A DNA stretch of 64,000 nt from Ctenosaura bakeri (GCA_948474755.1 CAOLHI010000256.1:310001-374000), one strand, 5' to 3'. Shown: positions 46,608 through 58,710, numbered from the stretch's first letter. Made by a program: numbers and translations. Notes: generated by a model from the letters alone, not told the origin.

Positions 46608-46675
46608 TTAGATTTAAGCCTCTTGGTGCAGAGACCTTTCTTATCTCTGTAAAGCACTTAAGATGCTGTATAGTA

Positions 46676-46866
46676 ATAGTTGTTGTAGGCCTTCAAGTAC
46701 TTCTGTGCTTACGGTGACCCTATCACGGGATTTTCTTTGCAAGACTTGTTCAGAGGGGGGTTGCCTTTGCCTTCCCTGAGGCTGAGAGAATGTGACTTGC
46801 TCTAGGTCACCCAGTGGTGTTCAGGGGCTGAATGGGGATCTGAACCTTGGTCTTCAGAGTCAAAGG
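46676..46866 (-). repeat. tRNA-derived SINE, minus orientation
   Basis: TAGTTGTTGTAGGCCTTCAA, TGACCCTATCACGGGATTTT, TTCCCTGAGGCTGAGAGAAT blocks in reverse orientation. Confidence 0.72.
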
Positions 46867-47064
46867 TCATTTCCATACTACACTGTTATAGTGCTATTAT
46901 TCCACTTTCAACAGTGTGGAATTCTGGGGTTTGCAGTTTAGGGAGGGGCATTTAGAATTCTCTGCCAGAGAGCTCTTTGGCCTCAATGAACTACAAGCCC
47001 CAGAATTCCATGGGATGTTGAAAGTGGAATAATAGCACTCGAACTGTGTAGTGCGGAAATGGCC
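46865..47064. mobile_element. GGCC element, asymmetric form, copy 16
   Basis: About 200 bp. Centre CTGCCAGAGAGCTCTTTGGC as in copies 2, 5 and 6. No clear duplication at the ends. Confidence 0.8.
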
Positions 47065-47289
47065 ATAGTCCAATGCTCAGGCTACTACACTGGTTGTTTT
47101 TAATTTGGGATCTGCAAATCCCTGATACTAGGCACCAACAGCAGTGGCAACAATAGGGAAGCGGCAGCAGGGGGCTGTGGGTACAGAAACTATGCCATCA
47201 TTTGCAGCCACATGCCTGCCGCCGTGTCCCTTTTGTCAGTGTGGTAGCAGGGGGAGTGGGCTCTGAGGGACAAGGGGGCAGGTGTGTGC

Positions 47290-47465
47290 ACAGACCCAGA
47301 CTATAACTCTGGAGACCAGGGTTTGAAACCCCACTTGGCCATGGAAACCCACTGGGTGGCCTCAGGCCAGTCATATCCTTTCAGCCTCAGAGAAAGGCAA
47401 AGGCAACAAATCTTGCCAAGAAAACCCCCATGATTATGTCACCTTAGGGGGTACCATAAGTCAGT
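47290..47465 (+). repeat. tRNA-derived SINE
   Basis: GACTATAACTCTGGAGACCA, CATGGAAACCCACTGGGTGG, CTTGCCAAGAAAACCCCCAT. Confidence 0.75.
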
Positions 47466-47594
47466 TTTCTTTTCTTTTTTTTTCTTTTCAAAATAACCAT
47501 TTAAAAATATATGGAACCCTTCATGATTTTGCATGACATCCTTGTGCATAAGTCAGTTTTCAAGGGGAAGAGACATGATGGCTAAAAAGAACCT

Positions 47595-47925
47595 CCCCCT
47601 GTCAGCAGTTGTGTGCCTTCAAGTCACTTCTGACTTATGGCAACCCTGAAGTGAACCTATCACAGGGTTTGGAGGTTTGTTTGTTTGTTTGTCTGTTTGT
47701 TTTTGACAAGATTTATTCAGAAGAGGTTTGCTTTTGCCTTCCTCTGAGGGTGAGAAGATGTGACTTGCCCAAGGTAACCCAGAGTCTGAGCAGGGGTTTG
47801 AATCCTAGCTACAGAAGCCTTTAATAAATAAATATTGAATTTAGTCTTGGGGGTCTCTGGCAACAAATTATATTGACAGGGGGTAAAGAAAAAGTTAAGC
47901 ATCACTGCACTACACCATGCTCTGT
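47595..47925 (-). repeat. SINE plus flank, direct duplicate of 43645-44195
   Basis: SINE in reverse followed by GAAGCCTTTAATAAATAAAT and CAACAAATTATATTGACAGG, also found after copy 11. It is the empty-site counterpart of copy 11. Confidence 0.75.
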
Positions 47926-48269
47926 CTCTGTAATAATAGCAAGATTTAATATTTAAATAAATAAGAGAAGCAGTCCATATTTCCTGTCCAATTCTTTATC
48001 AGTAATTCCCAAAAAAAACATTTCTGGTGACATTGTAAAATGTACCTTTACAATTTTTTTGAATAAATATTAGAATGAATAATATTAGACCAACCACTTT
48101 TAATTTTCTTTCAGGTCTACCACCTGTGAAAGAAAGATCCTTCCTTATCCCGACAGCTCTAGCTCTCCGTAGAAATAGTAGATGACAATATTATTGGTAA
48201 TTGATAAGCAGCAAAATGAGCTGATATTATAGATACTTTAGCTATAGTGATCATTCTTAAGAATAGTAC

Positions 48270-48502
48270 ATGTATAGAGCCAATGTGATATAGGAGTTTA
48301 AGTTTTGGACCAGGACATGGTTTTGAACCCCTGCTTAGCCATGGAAACCCAGTGAGTGACCTTGGGCAAGTCCCACTTTTCCAGTCTCAGAGGAAGGCAA
48401 AAGCAATCCCCCTCTGAACAAATTCTGCCAAGAAACCCCTGTGATTATTTTTAGGTTGCTATAAATCAGAAGGAACTTGAAGACACTCAACAATGCATCC
48501 CT
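48270..48502 (+). repeat. tRNA-derived SINE
   Basis: AGAGCCAATGTGATATAGGA, GCCATGGAAACCCAGTGAGT, AAATCAGAAGGAACTTGAAG. Confidence 0.72.
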
Positions 48503-48727
48503 ACTTTGCTTCTTGTAAATAGAAAATTAGTACCTGTTCCTATAATGCACGAGATCTCTGTTTGCAGCTAGTTTTTAGGAATATTTTTAAAAATTGCCCA
48601 CAAACAGTAGTAAGTAATACAGATTATTCTGTCCTGGGGTGCAACTACAGGAGTTTGGTAAAAAAAAAGTCTCAGTGAAATTTTTCTTCATTCCTGAAAC
48701 TTCTAGCATTGCAGAGAATGAGACATT

Positions 48728-48814
48728 GGCCATTTCCACACTAGACTGTTATAGTTCTATTATTCAAGTTTCAACATCCTATGGAATCCTGGGGTTTGCG
48801 GTTTAGGGAGGGGT
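48728..48814 (+). mobile_element. GGCC element, left half
   Basis: Left arm GGCCATTTCCACACTAGACT to GGTTTAGGGAGGGG, then unrelated sequence. Confidence 0.75.
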
Positions 48815-49129
48815 CTCCATTCATGCCTACAATTATTCTATTTGCTGTTTTTCCATTGCTTTGATATCTTTGCCTGCTCCTTTTCTTTGGATGTCTAAAA
48901 CTGTATTTCTGTATTTCTGAATGCACAACAAAAGTTTTAAGCAACTGCAATGCCAGAAATTTCAGGAGTGAAAATAAATGTCATTTGGAGAGACAGAATT
49001 CTTATGGGGAGTAGCAGTCTCATTTTGCACCTCCCTCCGACAACTTCAATCCTGTTATGCTTCTTCATTCCCATCCCACGCTGCCTTTGGACTAGAGAGA
49101 TTTAAACTTTTTAATAACTAAGCACTTAC

Positions 49130-49305
49130 AGTGTAAGCATTCTTAAGTTCCTTGGGAAAGGCTCTCTAGAGAATATCTTCACTTGATTGTTGTAATTATT
49201 TTATTTTGTTGCTGTTGTCTAATTTGTTTTTAAGGATGCTTGTTAGCCCCCTTGAGTGCCTTTTTTTTTTAAGTGAAAAGATAAGATTAAAAATAAATAA
49301 ATGTC
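49130..49305 (+). mobile_element. Eroded LINE 3' UTR
   Basis: GGAAAGGCTCTCTAGAG, an A/T-rich stretch, GCCCCCTTGAGTGCC and AAATAAATAAATG, as in L2-like tails. Confidence 0.4.
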
Positions 49306-49710
49306 ACGGAAAGGCTCTTACATGAATGCATGCTGATGTGTATACAATCTTAGAATGTGTGCCAGAGGCTACATCTCCATACAAAGCCCTGAGAGACAGT
49401 CACCGAAAATGCAACTAGCTAGTAGAAGATGGAGATAGGTAAATAGGTTTGTCAGCATTTATTTATTTTGCCAGCAAGGACTCTTTTAACAACCATTGTC
49501 CTATTTTTGTGGCCAAGAGAACAGAATTTCCCTCTCGTGCTGCTAGAAGAAGGTCAAGTTACCTTAGTGGGTAACAGGCAACTTTTCTGCCCCAGGAACA
49601 CAGACTGCCAAAAATGCCAGGTATCTGGGGGAGAGGAGACAAAAAGTGTATTTTTATGCCTCTGCAGGGGGTCACTGTGACTTATTTAAATGTTAAATTG
49701 CCTCTCCTGA

Positions 49711-49883
49711 GGCCCTTTCACGTTATAATGCTTTGGTACCACTTTTAATGCCTTGGCTCCATCCAGTGGAATACTGCGATTTGCAGTTTAGGGAGGAGTA
49801 TTTAGGACTACAAAGTCATAGTATGTTGCCATGACAGTTAAAGTGATACCATAATGTTATAACACTATAGTGTTAAAGGGTCC
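49711..49883. mobile_element. Older GGCCC-type relative
   Basis: GGCCCTTTCACGTTATAATG at left and ATAACACTATAGTGTTAAAG at right; asymmetric. Confidence 0.6.
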
Positions 49884-50080
49884 ATGGAGGCTTCCAGGAG
49901 TGATAGTCTACTCTGTTTCCAGAGAAAGGTCTGAAGGGAGTTGGAGACTTCAAAAATAGCCTAAGGAGCCACATGCAGCCCCAACACCATAGCTTGCCTT
50001 TTTGTGTGCTAGAGGGGCAGGTGTCTTGTAAGGGGTGATTGTGAATCTTTGATCTAAGAAAACTGCCCTTTTGCTAACAG

Positions 50081-51020
50081 GACCGTGCCTGCGCTGTCTT
50101 ACCAAAGATTACTCTAACCGCAGGCCCCAAGAGTGTTTCGTTCAGTGAGCGAGATTGAAACTGAGAGCCTGCTGTTGCAGCCATACTTTGGGGGAAACAA
50201 GATGGCTGCACAGCAGCTCACAAACAAAATGGTGGCTTCTCCAAGAGAAATGGCGGACTCTGGCCTCCCGTTGCAGGTTCAAGTGAAAATGGAGGCTCAC
50301 TGCCCCGTGGACACCACAGCGAGAGAAGGAAATGGAAAATCTCCCCTCATGATCCAGTCAGGAACTGCGGAGGAGTTAGTGAGGGGAACACCTGTACCAA
50401 AAGTGAAACAGGAGCTGTTAGAGGAACCACTTCAAAACTGGGATTGTCAGTGGCAAAGGGTGTTGGAAGTGGTCCCTGCTCCCATGACTACCACAGTATG
50501 GGACAATCTACAGTTGCCTCCTTTGACTCAAGGAACCAACACTGAGGCCTACTTGGCCACCTTTGAGCGAATGGCTGACACTTCTCAGTGGCCTAAAGAG
50601 GAGTGGGTGACGCGGCTCATGCCCATTCTCAGTGGACAAGCCCAGCAGGCCTATTTCAGCCTGGATGCAAAAGACAAGGGGGACTATGGGAAGGTGAAGG
50701 TAGCCATTTTGAGGCTGGATAACTATCTCACTGCCGAGGCGCACCGCCAGGGCTTCCGGCATTTCTCTTACCAGGATGCTGAGGGCCCGCGTGGGACGTG
50801 TCGACAGTTACAGGAGCTTTGTCACCGGTGGTTGCAGCCTGAGAGCCAGACCAAGGAGCAGATCTTGGACTTGCTCATCTTGGAGCAGTTCCTTTTCATC
50901 CTGCCTCAGGAAATGCAAGATTGGATAAGGGAACGTGGACCTGAGACCTGTGACCGGGCTGTGGCGCTGGCAGAGGAGTTCTTACAGAGACAGCAGGAGA
51001 CTGAGAGATGGGCACAGCAG
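50081..51020 (+). CDS. SCAN-domain exon of a SCAN-C2H2 transcription factor (start ATG 50202)
   Basis: The exon lies between an acceptor TTGCTAACAG (50080) and a donor CACAGCAG|GTAGGA (51020). The first in-frame ATG is 50202 (MAAQQLTNKMVASPREMADS), giving 273 codons in phase 0. The SCAN domain occupies roughly the last 150 residues, with FERMADTSQWPKEEWVTRL, EGPRGTCRQLQELCHRWL, ESQTKEQILDLLILEQFL and ILPQEMQDWIRERGPETC. The frame is open upstream of the ATG (VFRSVSEIETESLL) without a Met. Together with 51442-51568 and 53550-54034 the coding region is 1431 nt (476 aa) with no interruption. Confidence 0.88.
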
Positions 51021-51441
51021 GTAGGAACTTCTTGATCCTGGTTTTTTTCCTGGGTGTGTGGAGAGCCATCTCAGATACACAAATAGGAAATGTCAGTTCT
51101 GACAGCAGAAATAACTGTGCCTTCAATGTGTGTCTTGTGGGCTTCCTCGCCATTCTCTGGCTGTGGAAATTCAGCATTCAGTGCTAGTTTCCACATAGTC
51201 CAAACCATGGAAGATTTCCTGTTTCAAGCAGGAAAGCAAATGCTGTATCTTGTATATAATTCAAGGCTTAGAGAAGTTACTTTGGGGGACTCTAGCTTCT
51301 GGAATTCCCAAACCAGAATGGCTGTGCTGTATGTCAGATTCTAAGAGTGGTAGTTCCTCAAAAAGCACCTTCTGAAATGATAGCGTTCCTCCCACTCTGG
51401 TTCAGCTTTCTTGACCTTGTCTCTGTATTTTGTTGTTTCAG

Positions 51442-51568
51442 GCAACTGTGCCAATTGAGATGGTGATTGTCAATGCCCCCGTTGTAGATCAGACTTTGTC
51501 GGAGGCAGCACAGCGGCATCCACGTAGGGAGGCCAAACAAGTTGACAATGACGATAACTGCTTGCAAG
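51442..51568 (+). CDS. Linker exon of the SCAN-C2H2 gene
   Basis: The exon is 127 nt between TTGTTTCAG and TTGCAAG|GTAACT and encodes ATVPIEMVIVNAPVVDQTLS, then EAAQRHPRREAKQVDNDDNC and LQ. It has the length and phase (0 in, 1 out) of a KRAB-A exon, but the sequence shows no KRAB core (no EEW, no LYxDVMLEN). It is a spacer, or a KRAB slot that has diverged past recognition. Its Gly/Glu split codon joins the finger exon in frame. Confidence 0.72.
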
Positions 51569-51769
51569 GTAACTGCAAGGAGGAAGTGTCACTTTTAAGG
51601 GAGGTTACCTTTGTTCAGGCAAGGTATAAGACCCTGGAATCTGTTGACCCATATCTAGAATGAATTCATCTGACTGATTTTTCCACTTGCTCTAACAAGA
51701 CCTTTTGATTTAAAAAAAAGACGGGGGAAGCTCATGCTGTGGGGTACCTAGATCTTGTTGTGAGGTAAA

Positions 51770-51960
51770 TGGTTGTGGTGGTGTGCCTTCAGGTTGTTTC
51801 AGATGTATGCCAACTCTAAAGTGAATCTGTCGCAGAGTTTTCTGGGGCTGAGAGTGTGTGATGCACCTAAGGCCACTCATTGGGTTTCCATGGCCAAGCA
51901 AGGAACTGGATCCTGGTCCCCATGGTCGCAGTGCAGTGCTCAAACCACTACCCCACAATG
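51770..51960 (-). repeat. tRNA-derived SINE, minus orientation
   Basis: GGTGTGCCTTCAGGTTGTTT, GGGGCTGAGAGTGTGTGATG, CTCAAACCACTACCCCACAA, in the second SCAN gene's intron. Confidence 0.72.
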
Positions 51961-52156
51961 GCGTTACGGGTACATAGGTGCACCCAGGTTTCTCATGGAT
52001 CCAGTCATAGTGAGGGCAACTGCTGTAGATATGGAAGCCAGTTTCCTGCCCCAGTACCCTCTAGGGACCACAGAGACCACCAAAAATCCAGCCCAGAAAG
52101 ATTTTAACACACACCAGAATGAGTCTAGAAATCCATGTATGGGTTTGAAAAAGGAG

Positions 52157-52250
52157 TATGGTGGGCCCTTGGTATCCATTAGCATTTGGTTCCAGGAGTC
52201 TCAGTGGATACCATTAACCGTTCCCCATTTTGGAAATTAAATTAAAGGTT
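52157..52250 (-). mobile_element. MER2/Tigger-like fragment
   Basis: GGTGGGCCCTTGGTATCCAT and GGTTCCAGGAGTCTCAGTGG match one terminal part of MER2-type elements. The other end is not clear. Confidence 0.5.
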
Positions 52251-52434
52251 ACAAATTACTTTTCTTTTTCCTAAATAAAATATACAATTAAAGATGAATT
52301 CCGTAATCACTAATAATTTTCACAATTTGGTGCTATAACAGAATAGCCCCCCCCCCAAAAAAAGAGCTGTCCCACAGTAAATAAATATGAAAAACTATAA
52401 AGACAGCTGCAAAATAGATATTTAAGTCAGATAA

Positions 52435-52680
52435 TTGTGTGTGGGTCTGGGTATAGGAATGCCTTCAAGTTGCCTGTTGACCTAAGGCAACTCCATGAAT
52501 TTCATAACGTTTTGTTAGGCAATGAATAGTCAGGGGGGTTCTACCGGTCCTTCCTCAGAAATATAGTTTACAGCACCCAGTATTTGTTGGCAGTCTTGCA
52601 TCCAAGTACTAACTAGGGCTGACCCTGCTTAACTTTCAAGATCAGACAAGATCTGGTGTCCTATAGCGTAGTTAGGCCTC
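52435..52680 (-). repeat. 5S-rRNA-derived SINE, minus orientation
   Basis: 52566-52678 is the reverse complement of 5S rRNA: TACAGCACCCAGTATTTG, CATCCAAGTACTAACTAGGG, CTGACCCTGCTTAACTTTCA and AGATCAGACAAGATCTGGTG. A SINE body precedes it. Confidence 0.75.
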
Positions 52681-53060
52681 GATTATAAAAATCAGAAGAG
52701 TCAAATGTATATAATATTAAAACGTTCATGATTTTCACAAGATTGTGAAAAATAATGAGGGTTTCTATAATCATAAATATCTATTTGAAACATGCCTGTT
52801 GATTTGATTCCTGCCAGATATGAAAGTCCACAGTATTCATTGACTGACCAAAGCGTTCAACAGCTGGCTAACAAATAACCAGCCATTGAACTTATTTTCT
52901 CCAAATTATAAAAGAACTTCAGCAATCTGATACAATACCGGTTGTGATAATCATCATGTAGTTTCTCAGTGCAAGTGATGACATGGGGCTTTTCAGGTAA
53001 TCAACATTCAAAACGTGTCTCATTTGCAATTGCAGCCTAATTCTATAGCTGCCATCATTT

Positions 53061-53155
53061 TGAACGCATCTAATCATGTCTGATTTTGGAAGCTAAAAAG
53101 GATTGGAACTGCCTTGTACTTGCATGGAAACCACAAGGAATACCAGGGATCCTGG
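53061..53155 (+). repeat. 5S-rRNA-derived fragment, plus orientation
   Basis: CATGTCTGATTTTGGAAGCT, CTTGTACTTGCATGG and GGAATACCAGGG align to 5S rRNA in forward direction. It lies 0.4 kb from the inverse copy, so the two can face each other in one intron. Confidence 0.65.
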
Positions 53156-53549
53156 AAAGACTCCTTTCAACAATCCTGAACCACCCCCATCTCCTAAAGT
53201 TCTGACCTCCATTTAAAAAACTGTAAGCACAGTTTTGCCTGAAAACTGCACAGAACGCACACACTCTGCCTCAAAAGCACACATTGCTCCCAAACTGCCC
53301 TATTCCTGTTTTCATTGGTCCTTTTCAAAATGGTGGCAGGAAATGATGCAATATGACTTCCAGGTTCCATTTTGAGAGGGCCTGTGAGAAAATTTTGGCA
53401 TGCTGAATACAGCATATTTTGGCATGCTGAATACAGCCTGTAGTGAGGAATTTTCTGGGAAAATGGCCCCTGCGCTTTTGGCCACCCCTGCATGTAAAGC
53501 CAAATGCCCTCTCACTGAACTATAGGTGCCTTTCCTTTTCTTCCAACAG

Positions 53550-54034
53550 AAGGCAACTTTATAAGCAGAAATGGGGTCAAGGATCTGTTCCAGGGAGAGT
53601 CTGAGTTGGAAGAACAAGGAAGGCACTCACAGGGAGGATTTGGAGAGGCTGTTTTCTCAAGGAGTGACCCGAAAAGATCACATGTAAGCGAGCATGGATT
53701 GGTAAGACAGCCAAAGGGCTGTTTGTCCGTGAGGGTGATCCAGGACAGAGGGCTTGGCGGCATCCTGACTGACCCGGAAACAAAACGGCATCTGTGCAAA
53801 GAGTGTGGGAGACGATTTCGGAAGAAGTGGGACTTGATCAGACATGAAAGGATCCATACGGGTGAGAAACCATACCAATGTCCAGAATGCGGGAACAGCT
53901 TCAACCGGAACACAACCCTCACTAAGCACCTCCTTATTCATTCAGGGGAGAAGCCCCACCAGTGTGCCTACTGCGGGAAGAGGTTCACGCGGCGCTCGCA
54001 CGTCCTCAACCACCAGAGGCGCCATTCATGGTAG
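53550..54034 (+). CDS. Finger exon of the SCAN-C2H2 gene (three C2H2 fingers)
   Basis: After the acceptor CTTCCAACAG the exon encodes an acidic/neutral stretch of about 75 residues and then three C2H2 fingers: HLCKECGRRFRKKWDLIRH, YQCPECGNSFNRNTTLTKH and HQCAYCGKRFTRRSHVLNH, joined by HTGEKP and HSGEKP linkers. The protein ends RRHSW with TAG at 54032-54034. All zinc ligands are intact. Three fingers is few for the family but enough for a roughly 9-bp site. Poly(A) candidates are AATAAA at 54162 and, much further on, 56838. Confidence 0.88.
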
Positions 54035-57000
54035 GAACAGTTTCATTCCTCTCTTATTTCTCTATCATTTCTTTATTTGTTCATTTGATTTATATTCCAC
54101 CTTTCTTCCCCCCGAGGGGCTCAGAGTAGCTTATGATAAAATAGTACAAATACATAAAGTGAATAAAAGCATAAGAATTGTAGAGCACAGTTTTAAATTA
54201 TTCTATTCGTACTGCACTCTACAGTTGGAAATATTTTCCAAGTAAGAGAACTTTCTTAGTAGTCAATTAGAAAAAAATCAAGGCAATCTTTGACTGCAGG
54301 CTTTCCAGCTAAAAAAAGGCACAGCAGAAAAGGGGAAGAGAAGGGGGAAGGACATGAGGTTAACTGAAGTATAAGTTGTTACTGCTCTAAAATTCCTCAG
54401 CCTGGTAGAATGGCTGCTGCATGACAGTTTGAGAGACTAGCAAAGCTCAGTAACTTCCCATGAAGATTAATGGTAGCCATGCTTTCCTTCTCACCTAGAA
54501 CCTCTTGTTGATACTGCCCAAACTTGTTTTTAATGTAAGAGTATGCAGCAAGGTTGGGGAAGCCATTGTTAGATGAATGTGTGCAGCTGGAAAGAAACCA
54601 GGTGGAAGAGAAGGGGAAGACCTAAAAATCTATTTTGGCCCTCAGTGGTCAGCAGATTACATTCCAAGGTCCAGTCTGAAAGAAGTTGATGAACTCTACA
54701 CTGTGAACAGAGGAAGCCTTTTGGATTTTCAGAGTTCCACCACATCAACTCTTGCTAGAATAGCAAAACTTGACTATTCCTTATTTCAAACTAAGCTTGA
54801 AACTTTATGATCCATGAAGTCTTAAGAAGAGAAGGAGGTCAGGACAGTCTCTTGATCAACAGTCCTATGCATGTCATCACAGAAGTATATCCTACTGTAT
54901 TCAGGTGGTCTTATTCTCAGGTAAGTGTGCACAGCATGCAGTCTTAGGCTTCAGTCTCCAGTCCTCTGCACACTTCCAAGGGATTAAGTTCTATTGAACA
55001 AAGTGGATCTCGTTTGTGAGCTCAGCATGCATAGATTTACATGCTTAACTGATTGAGTTTCAAGAGATAAACTGATTAACTCTACACAAAATAAACAATA
55101 CCTTTGGGAAGCAGTAGCACCTTGAAGAGTCTTTTCTGTGTGGGGTGGGCGGCAAGAGATTTATTATAGAGACCAAGAACAGTCTTATATTCAGAAAGCA
55201 TTAAACGTATCTAGTAAAGATACTGGCAGAAATACTGGGAACAGTGTTGAAAGGTGTTTCTATTTACCACTGTTTGTGGTTAAGGGAGCCCCTAAGGTGG
55301 TAGTTCAAGGAGAGATCACCACACTCCTCCCCACACTAGATAAATATATATAGGACTGCAGCTTTACTCTCCATGCATATTTGGCAAACTTTATCTATCA
55401 GGGTGGCTGACATGAAACCAACCATCCTGCTCTATTTGCATTCTGAAGTGGCATAATGCCAACAGGTCTGCACCATCTGTTTTTCTGGATGTTTTGGTCA
55501 GTCCCTGCCCGATACTTAGAGGCCAGGGCGCTGCATTCATTTTCAGCCTTATTGATAACCCAGATTGGCAGAAAGTAAGTCTTGACTTTCTTATTTTCAT
55601 CTTCTGCTAAAAAATTTTCTACCTTATTTGCAGCCAAGGAAGGTCTTGACGAAATACCCATTACTTCCAATGGATGGAGAACACGAGAGCCTTTGGTCAC
55701 CTGTTTGTGCTGCAAGGTTTGGAGTAGAAAGCAAGCTGTTACAGAGTGGTGGTGACAGCTTTGAGAATATTTGTTGCTTATCTGCTTGATTCTGGTGAAC
55801 TAAAACGTGCCAGAAGATAAGCAACTTTCAGCGGCACGCATCTTGATCAGGTTGGAGATCTGCACTTGCTTCTATCATTTGGTAAAAGCTAAAGAAACTG
55901 AGGGAATATCAGAGACAGAAATGTCATTGAACTTTGACTCATAGAGAATAGTGGTGGTGAAGTCAATTTCCAAACTATTTAGTATGTTGTCATTGAATCT
56001 CTTGCTGGAAGATTTGGCATTTCATCATGGCCTTTGGCACGGACTCAAGAGCCCAAACTAGCAGATGCTGCTGGAAGGACTTGGATAATTGCTGTTTTTA
56101 AGGGGCTACTGAATATTTTTGTAGCAAACCAGAGTTGCCACATCAGAAGTACCCTTTTGGAGCTTTACTATACTAATGCCAGAAGCCAACTGTTCTCATC
56201 AAGGAGGCATTTAAGAATAAAATCTACTCCAGAAACAGATATGTTGGCTAGGAAAAATAACACTGCTGGGAGTGCATTTAAACTAAGGGTGTGGCCTAGT
56301 GAAAAATGTGGTGCAGCCTAATCCAAGTTGAAACAAACTCCAGGTGTTTGTGTGCAGAGAAAATTGACAACTGACCTAAAGAAATAGAGGCCTGATGTGC
56401 TTTCTTACAGAAACCAAGAGGTTTCACAACATTGACACCATATTGTCACCTATCTTTTTAATAAAGATAATATCTTTTAACATAGTGGGTGATTGAAGAT
56501 TTGGCCAGCAATGTTGCTGAAAGGGCTGGATGGAGAAAAAGAGACACACATTATTCCTCTTCAGGATCTGCTGTTGCTAAGGTGAATGTCATAGGGCCCC
56601 AGAGCAGTTTCTCTGCAGTGATCACATAGGGCTAAATTGTGACCCTGCTGTTTTAATTAAATGAAGCCAAGCAGAGGTGGCTGTCAAGTGTTCACCTTGT
56701 TCCTTTTAAAATAGTAAAAATCAATACAGCATCTGTTTTATGTAATAATATATTTTGCTCTTTTCCTAGATATTGTGTAAAAGGTTTGACTGAAGAATAC
56801 ATGTTATCAAACGTCCACAGGTCAAAACATTGGTTTTAATAAAGGCCATCAACCATTATTGTTGCCATTTCTTCAGCAGGATGCTTCTTACTTTTGCAAG
56901 TGCCTTGTAGTTCTAGCAAAAATGCATGCAAGTGAGAATGGAACTTTGGATTCTTAAGTGGGAAGGTCCATTCTGTGGATGTAACCAAACTGTGGATTCC

Positions 57001-58700
57001 TTTTCACACCAGATGCTAATTGCAGCAGTCCTCAGCAGTACAGCTAAGGGTGAGGAATGATGGAATCTGGAAGAGCACATGATTTCCATCCCTGGTGCAT
57101 ACGGGTGTGTGTTTGAATTTAGATAAGGGGAGAGATTCAGCTTTCCTAACAGCAGAATGTATCTCTTGTTTTAAAAACACATGATACAGTCCTGAGCCTT
57201 TGTAGATCTAAGGGCTTCTTCGAATTGTTCTTATGGTTAAGGGTGAATGTTAGTAGTTTTTAAAAAATTTGGTGCAATTTTTGTGTAACTCTCCCATCTC
57301 CATTTCCCAGTGTCAAAATGGTGGCAGAAAGTGATACTATGTCACTTCCTGTCACCATTTTGAGAAGAAAACATGTATCTAGGCTTGCTGGGAGATTAGT
57401 TGTCCATGGGGGTGCCTGCAGGGAGGAACTGCCTCCCCCCCCACAGTTGCCCATAAATTTCCTATCTCTGGTCCATGAGATATAGACTGCAGACCACCTG
57501 AGAGAGCAGGAGATTCTCTGCCAAGGGGATTTTCTGGGCTTTTAATCATGATAGACACCAGCTTGTTCATTTGATGTCCTTTAAACAGCTAGTTTTGAGG
57601 TGAGGAGTGTCTGGCTCAGCATTTACTTCATACATGAGCTCTCTTAGTATTCATAGGCAAGCTGCAGATTAGTGCTTATCAGATGTGTTGGACTATACAT
57701 CCTGCAGTCCTATGCCAGCATGGATTGGACTGTTTCTTCCGAGTTTTCCATGCAACATAATGATAACACTAGCCTAAAAACAAGATTTTTAAGAATCACT
57801 GAGACAATAATAGGTGAGGTTCATATAAATATGAAATGTGCTTATCTCACAAACTTATCAGCTTTGCATACTGATCAAGAAATACTAAGCACTCAAGAAA
57901 CTAGCACATTATAAAATAGGAGCCGTATCCTTAATTTATAGAGTCATAGTTACAAAAGGTAACTTGGTACCCTCCAGATTTTTTTAACTACAACTCCCAT
58001 AAGATCCAGGAAGTTTAACCAATTATCAGAAATAGTGGGATCCAAATTTTCTAAAGGGTCCCAGGTTGCATATCCCATGCTCATGGAACCTATTGCTCCA
58101 TTACTCTGACACCACTAATACCTGTTCAGGGTTATACATTCCAACATCACAGTGACCATTTTTGTCCTAATAAGCTGCAGCGTCCATTCAACATGGACAT
58201 ATGGGCTGGAAGGAATTTCCAAAAACAAGTCATGGGGAAGAGAACCTGGCACCTTCCAGAGGTTTTGTGCTACAGCTCCCAGAAGCTGGGAGCTGTAGCA
58301 GAAGATCCTAGTATGATCAAGTCAGAAATGATAGGATTTGTAATCCAAATATCTTGAGTAACCCAATGTTACCTTTCCTTGATCTAGTCCATGTTTAATC
58401 TGCATTCTTCCTAGAGACCCTAACAATCCTGTCCCCCAACATTCCATCCTCTTTTCATAGATAACCTCCCAATTTGAGATCCTATTTAATTACTGCACTT
58501 AAGAAAATTAATTAGTTCACTCATTTGATGCATGATTTTGGGGCTAGGAGGTTGAAGGTCCCAGATCCAGCTGGGAGAGAAGCAAATGGAAGAATACAAT
58601 GCATGCAGGAGAGGCGAAGGAGGTGGTTCTTTCTAAATCCTGGCATTCCTGGGTATTCTTCTGGAGAGAGGTAGGCCTTAATCACTTTATGAAAAAGTAC
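54035..58700. other. Intergenic between the SCAN-C2H2 gene and SLX1
   Basis: No gene is recognised in 4.7 kb. A probable 3' UTR lies to about 54170 (AATAAA at 54162), a LINE/SINE-type tail at 54065-54130, and further hexamers near 56460 and 56838. 54.5-56.4 kb has medium open frames with no known domain and mixed strands; it may be a decayed gene or 3' UTR. Confidence 0.5.
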
Positions 58701-58710
58701 TGCTCTTCCT

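Noticed and set aside
46166..46657. Minus-strand frame of 163 aa, and similar frames at 43266, 1424, 2094 and 44500 with a recurring peptide containing LACYSAMIPLSTSSGIL
   Set aside because: The peptide is the translation of the palindromic GGCC element; it occurs wherever the element does, on both strands, with no codon constraint.
52566..52678. Functional 5S rRNA gene
   Set aside because: Too many mismatches to 5S rRNA and a SINE body attached; better called a 5S-derived SINE.
54577..56340. Several medium frames possibly of a decayed gene
   Set aside because: No domain, mixed strands and no consistent splice sites; I could not support a gene.
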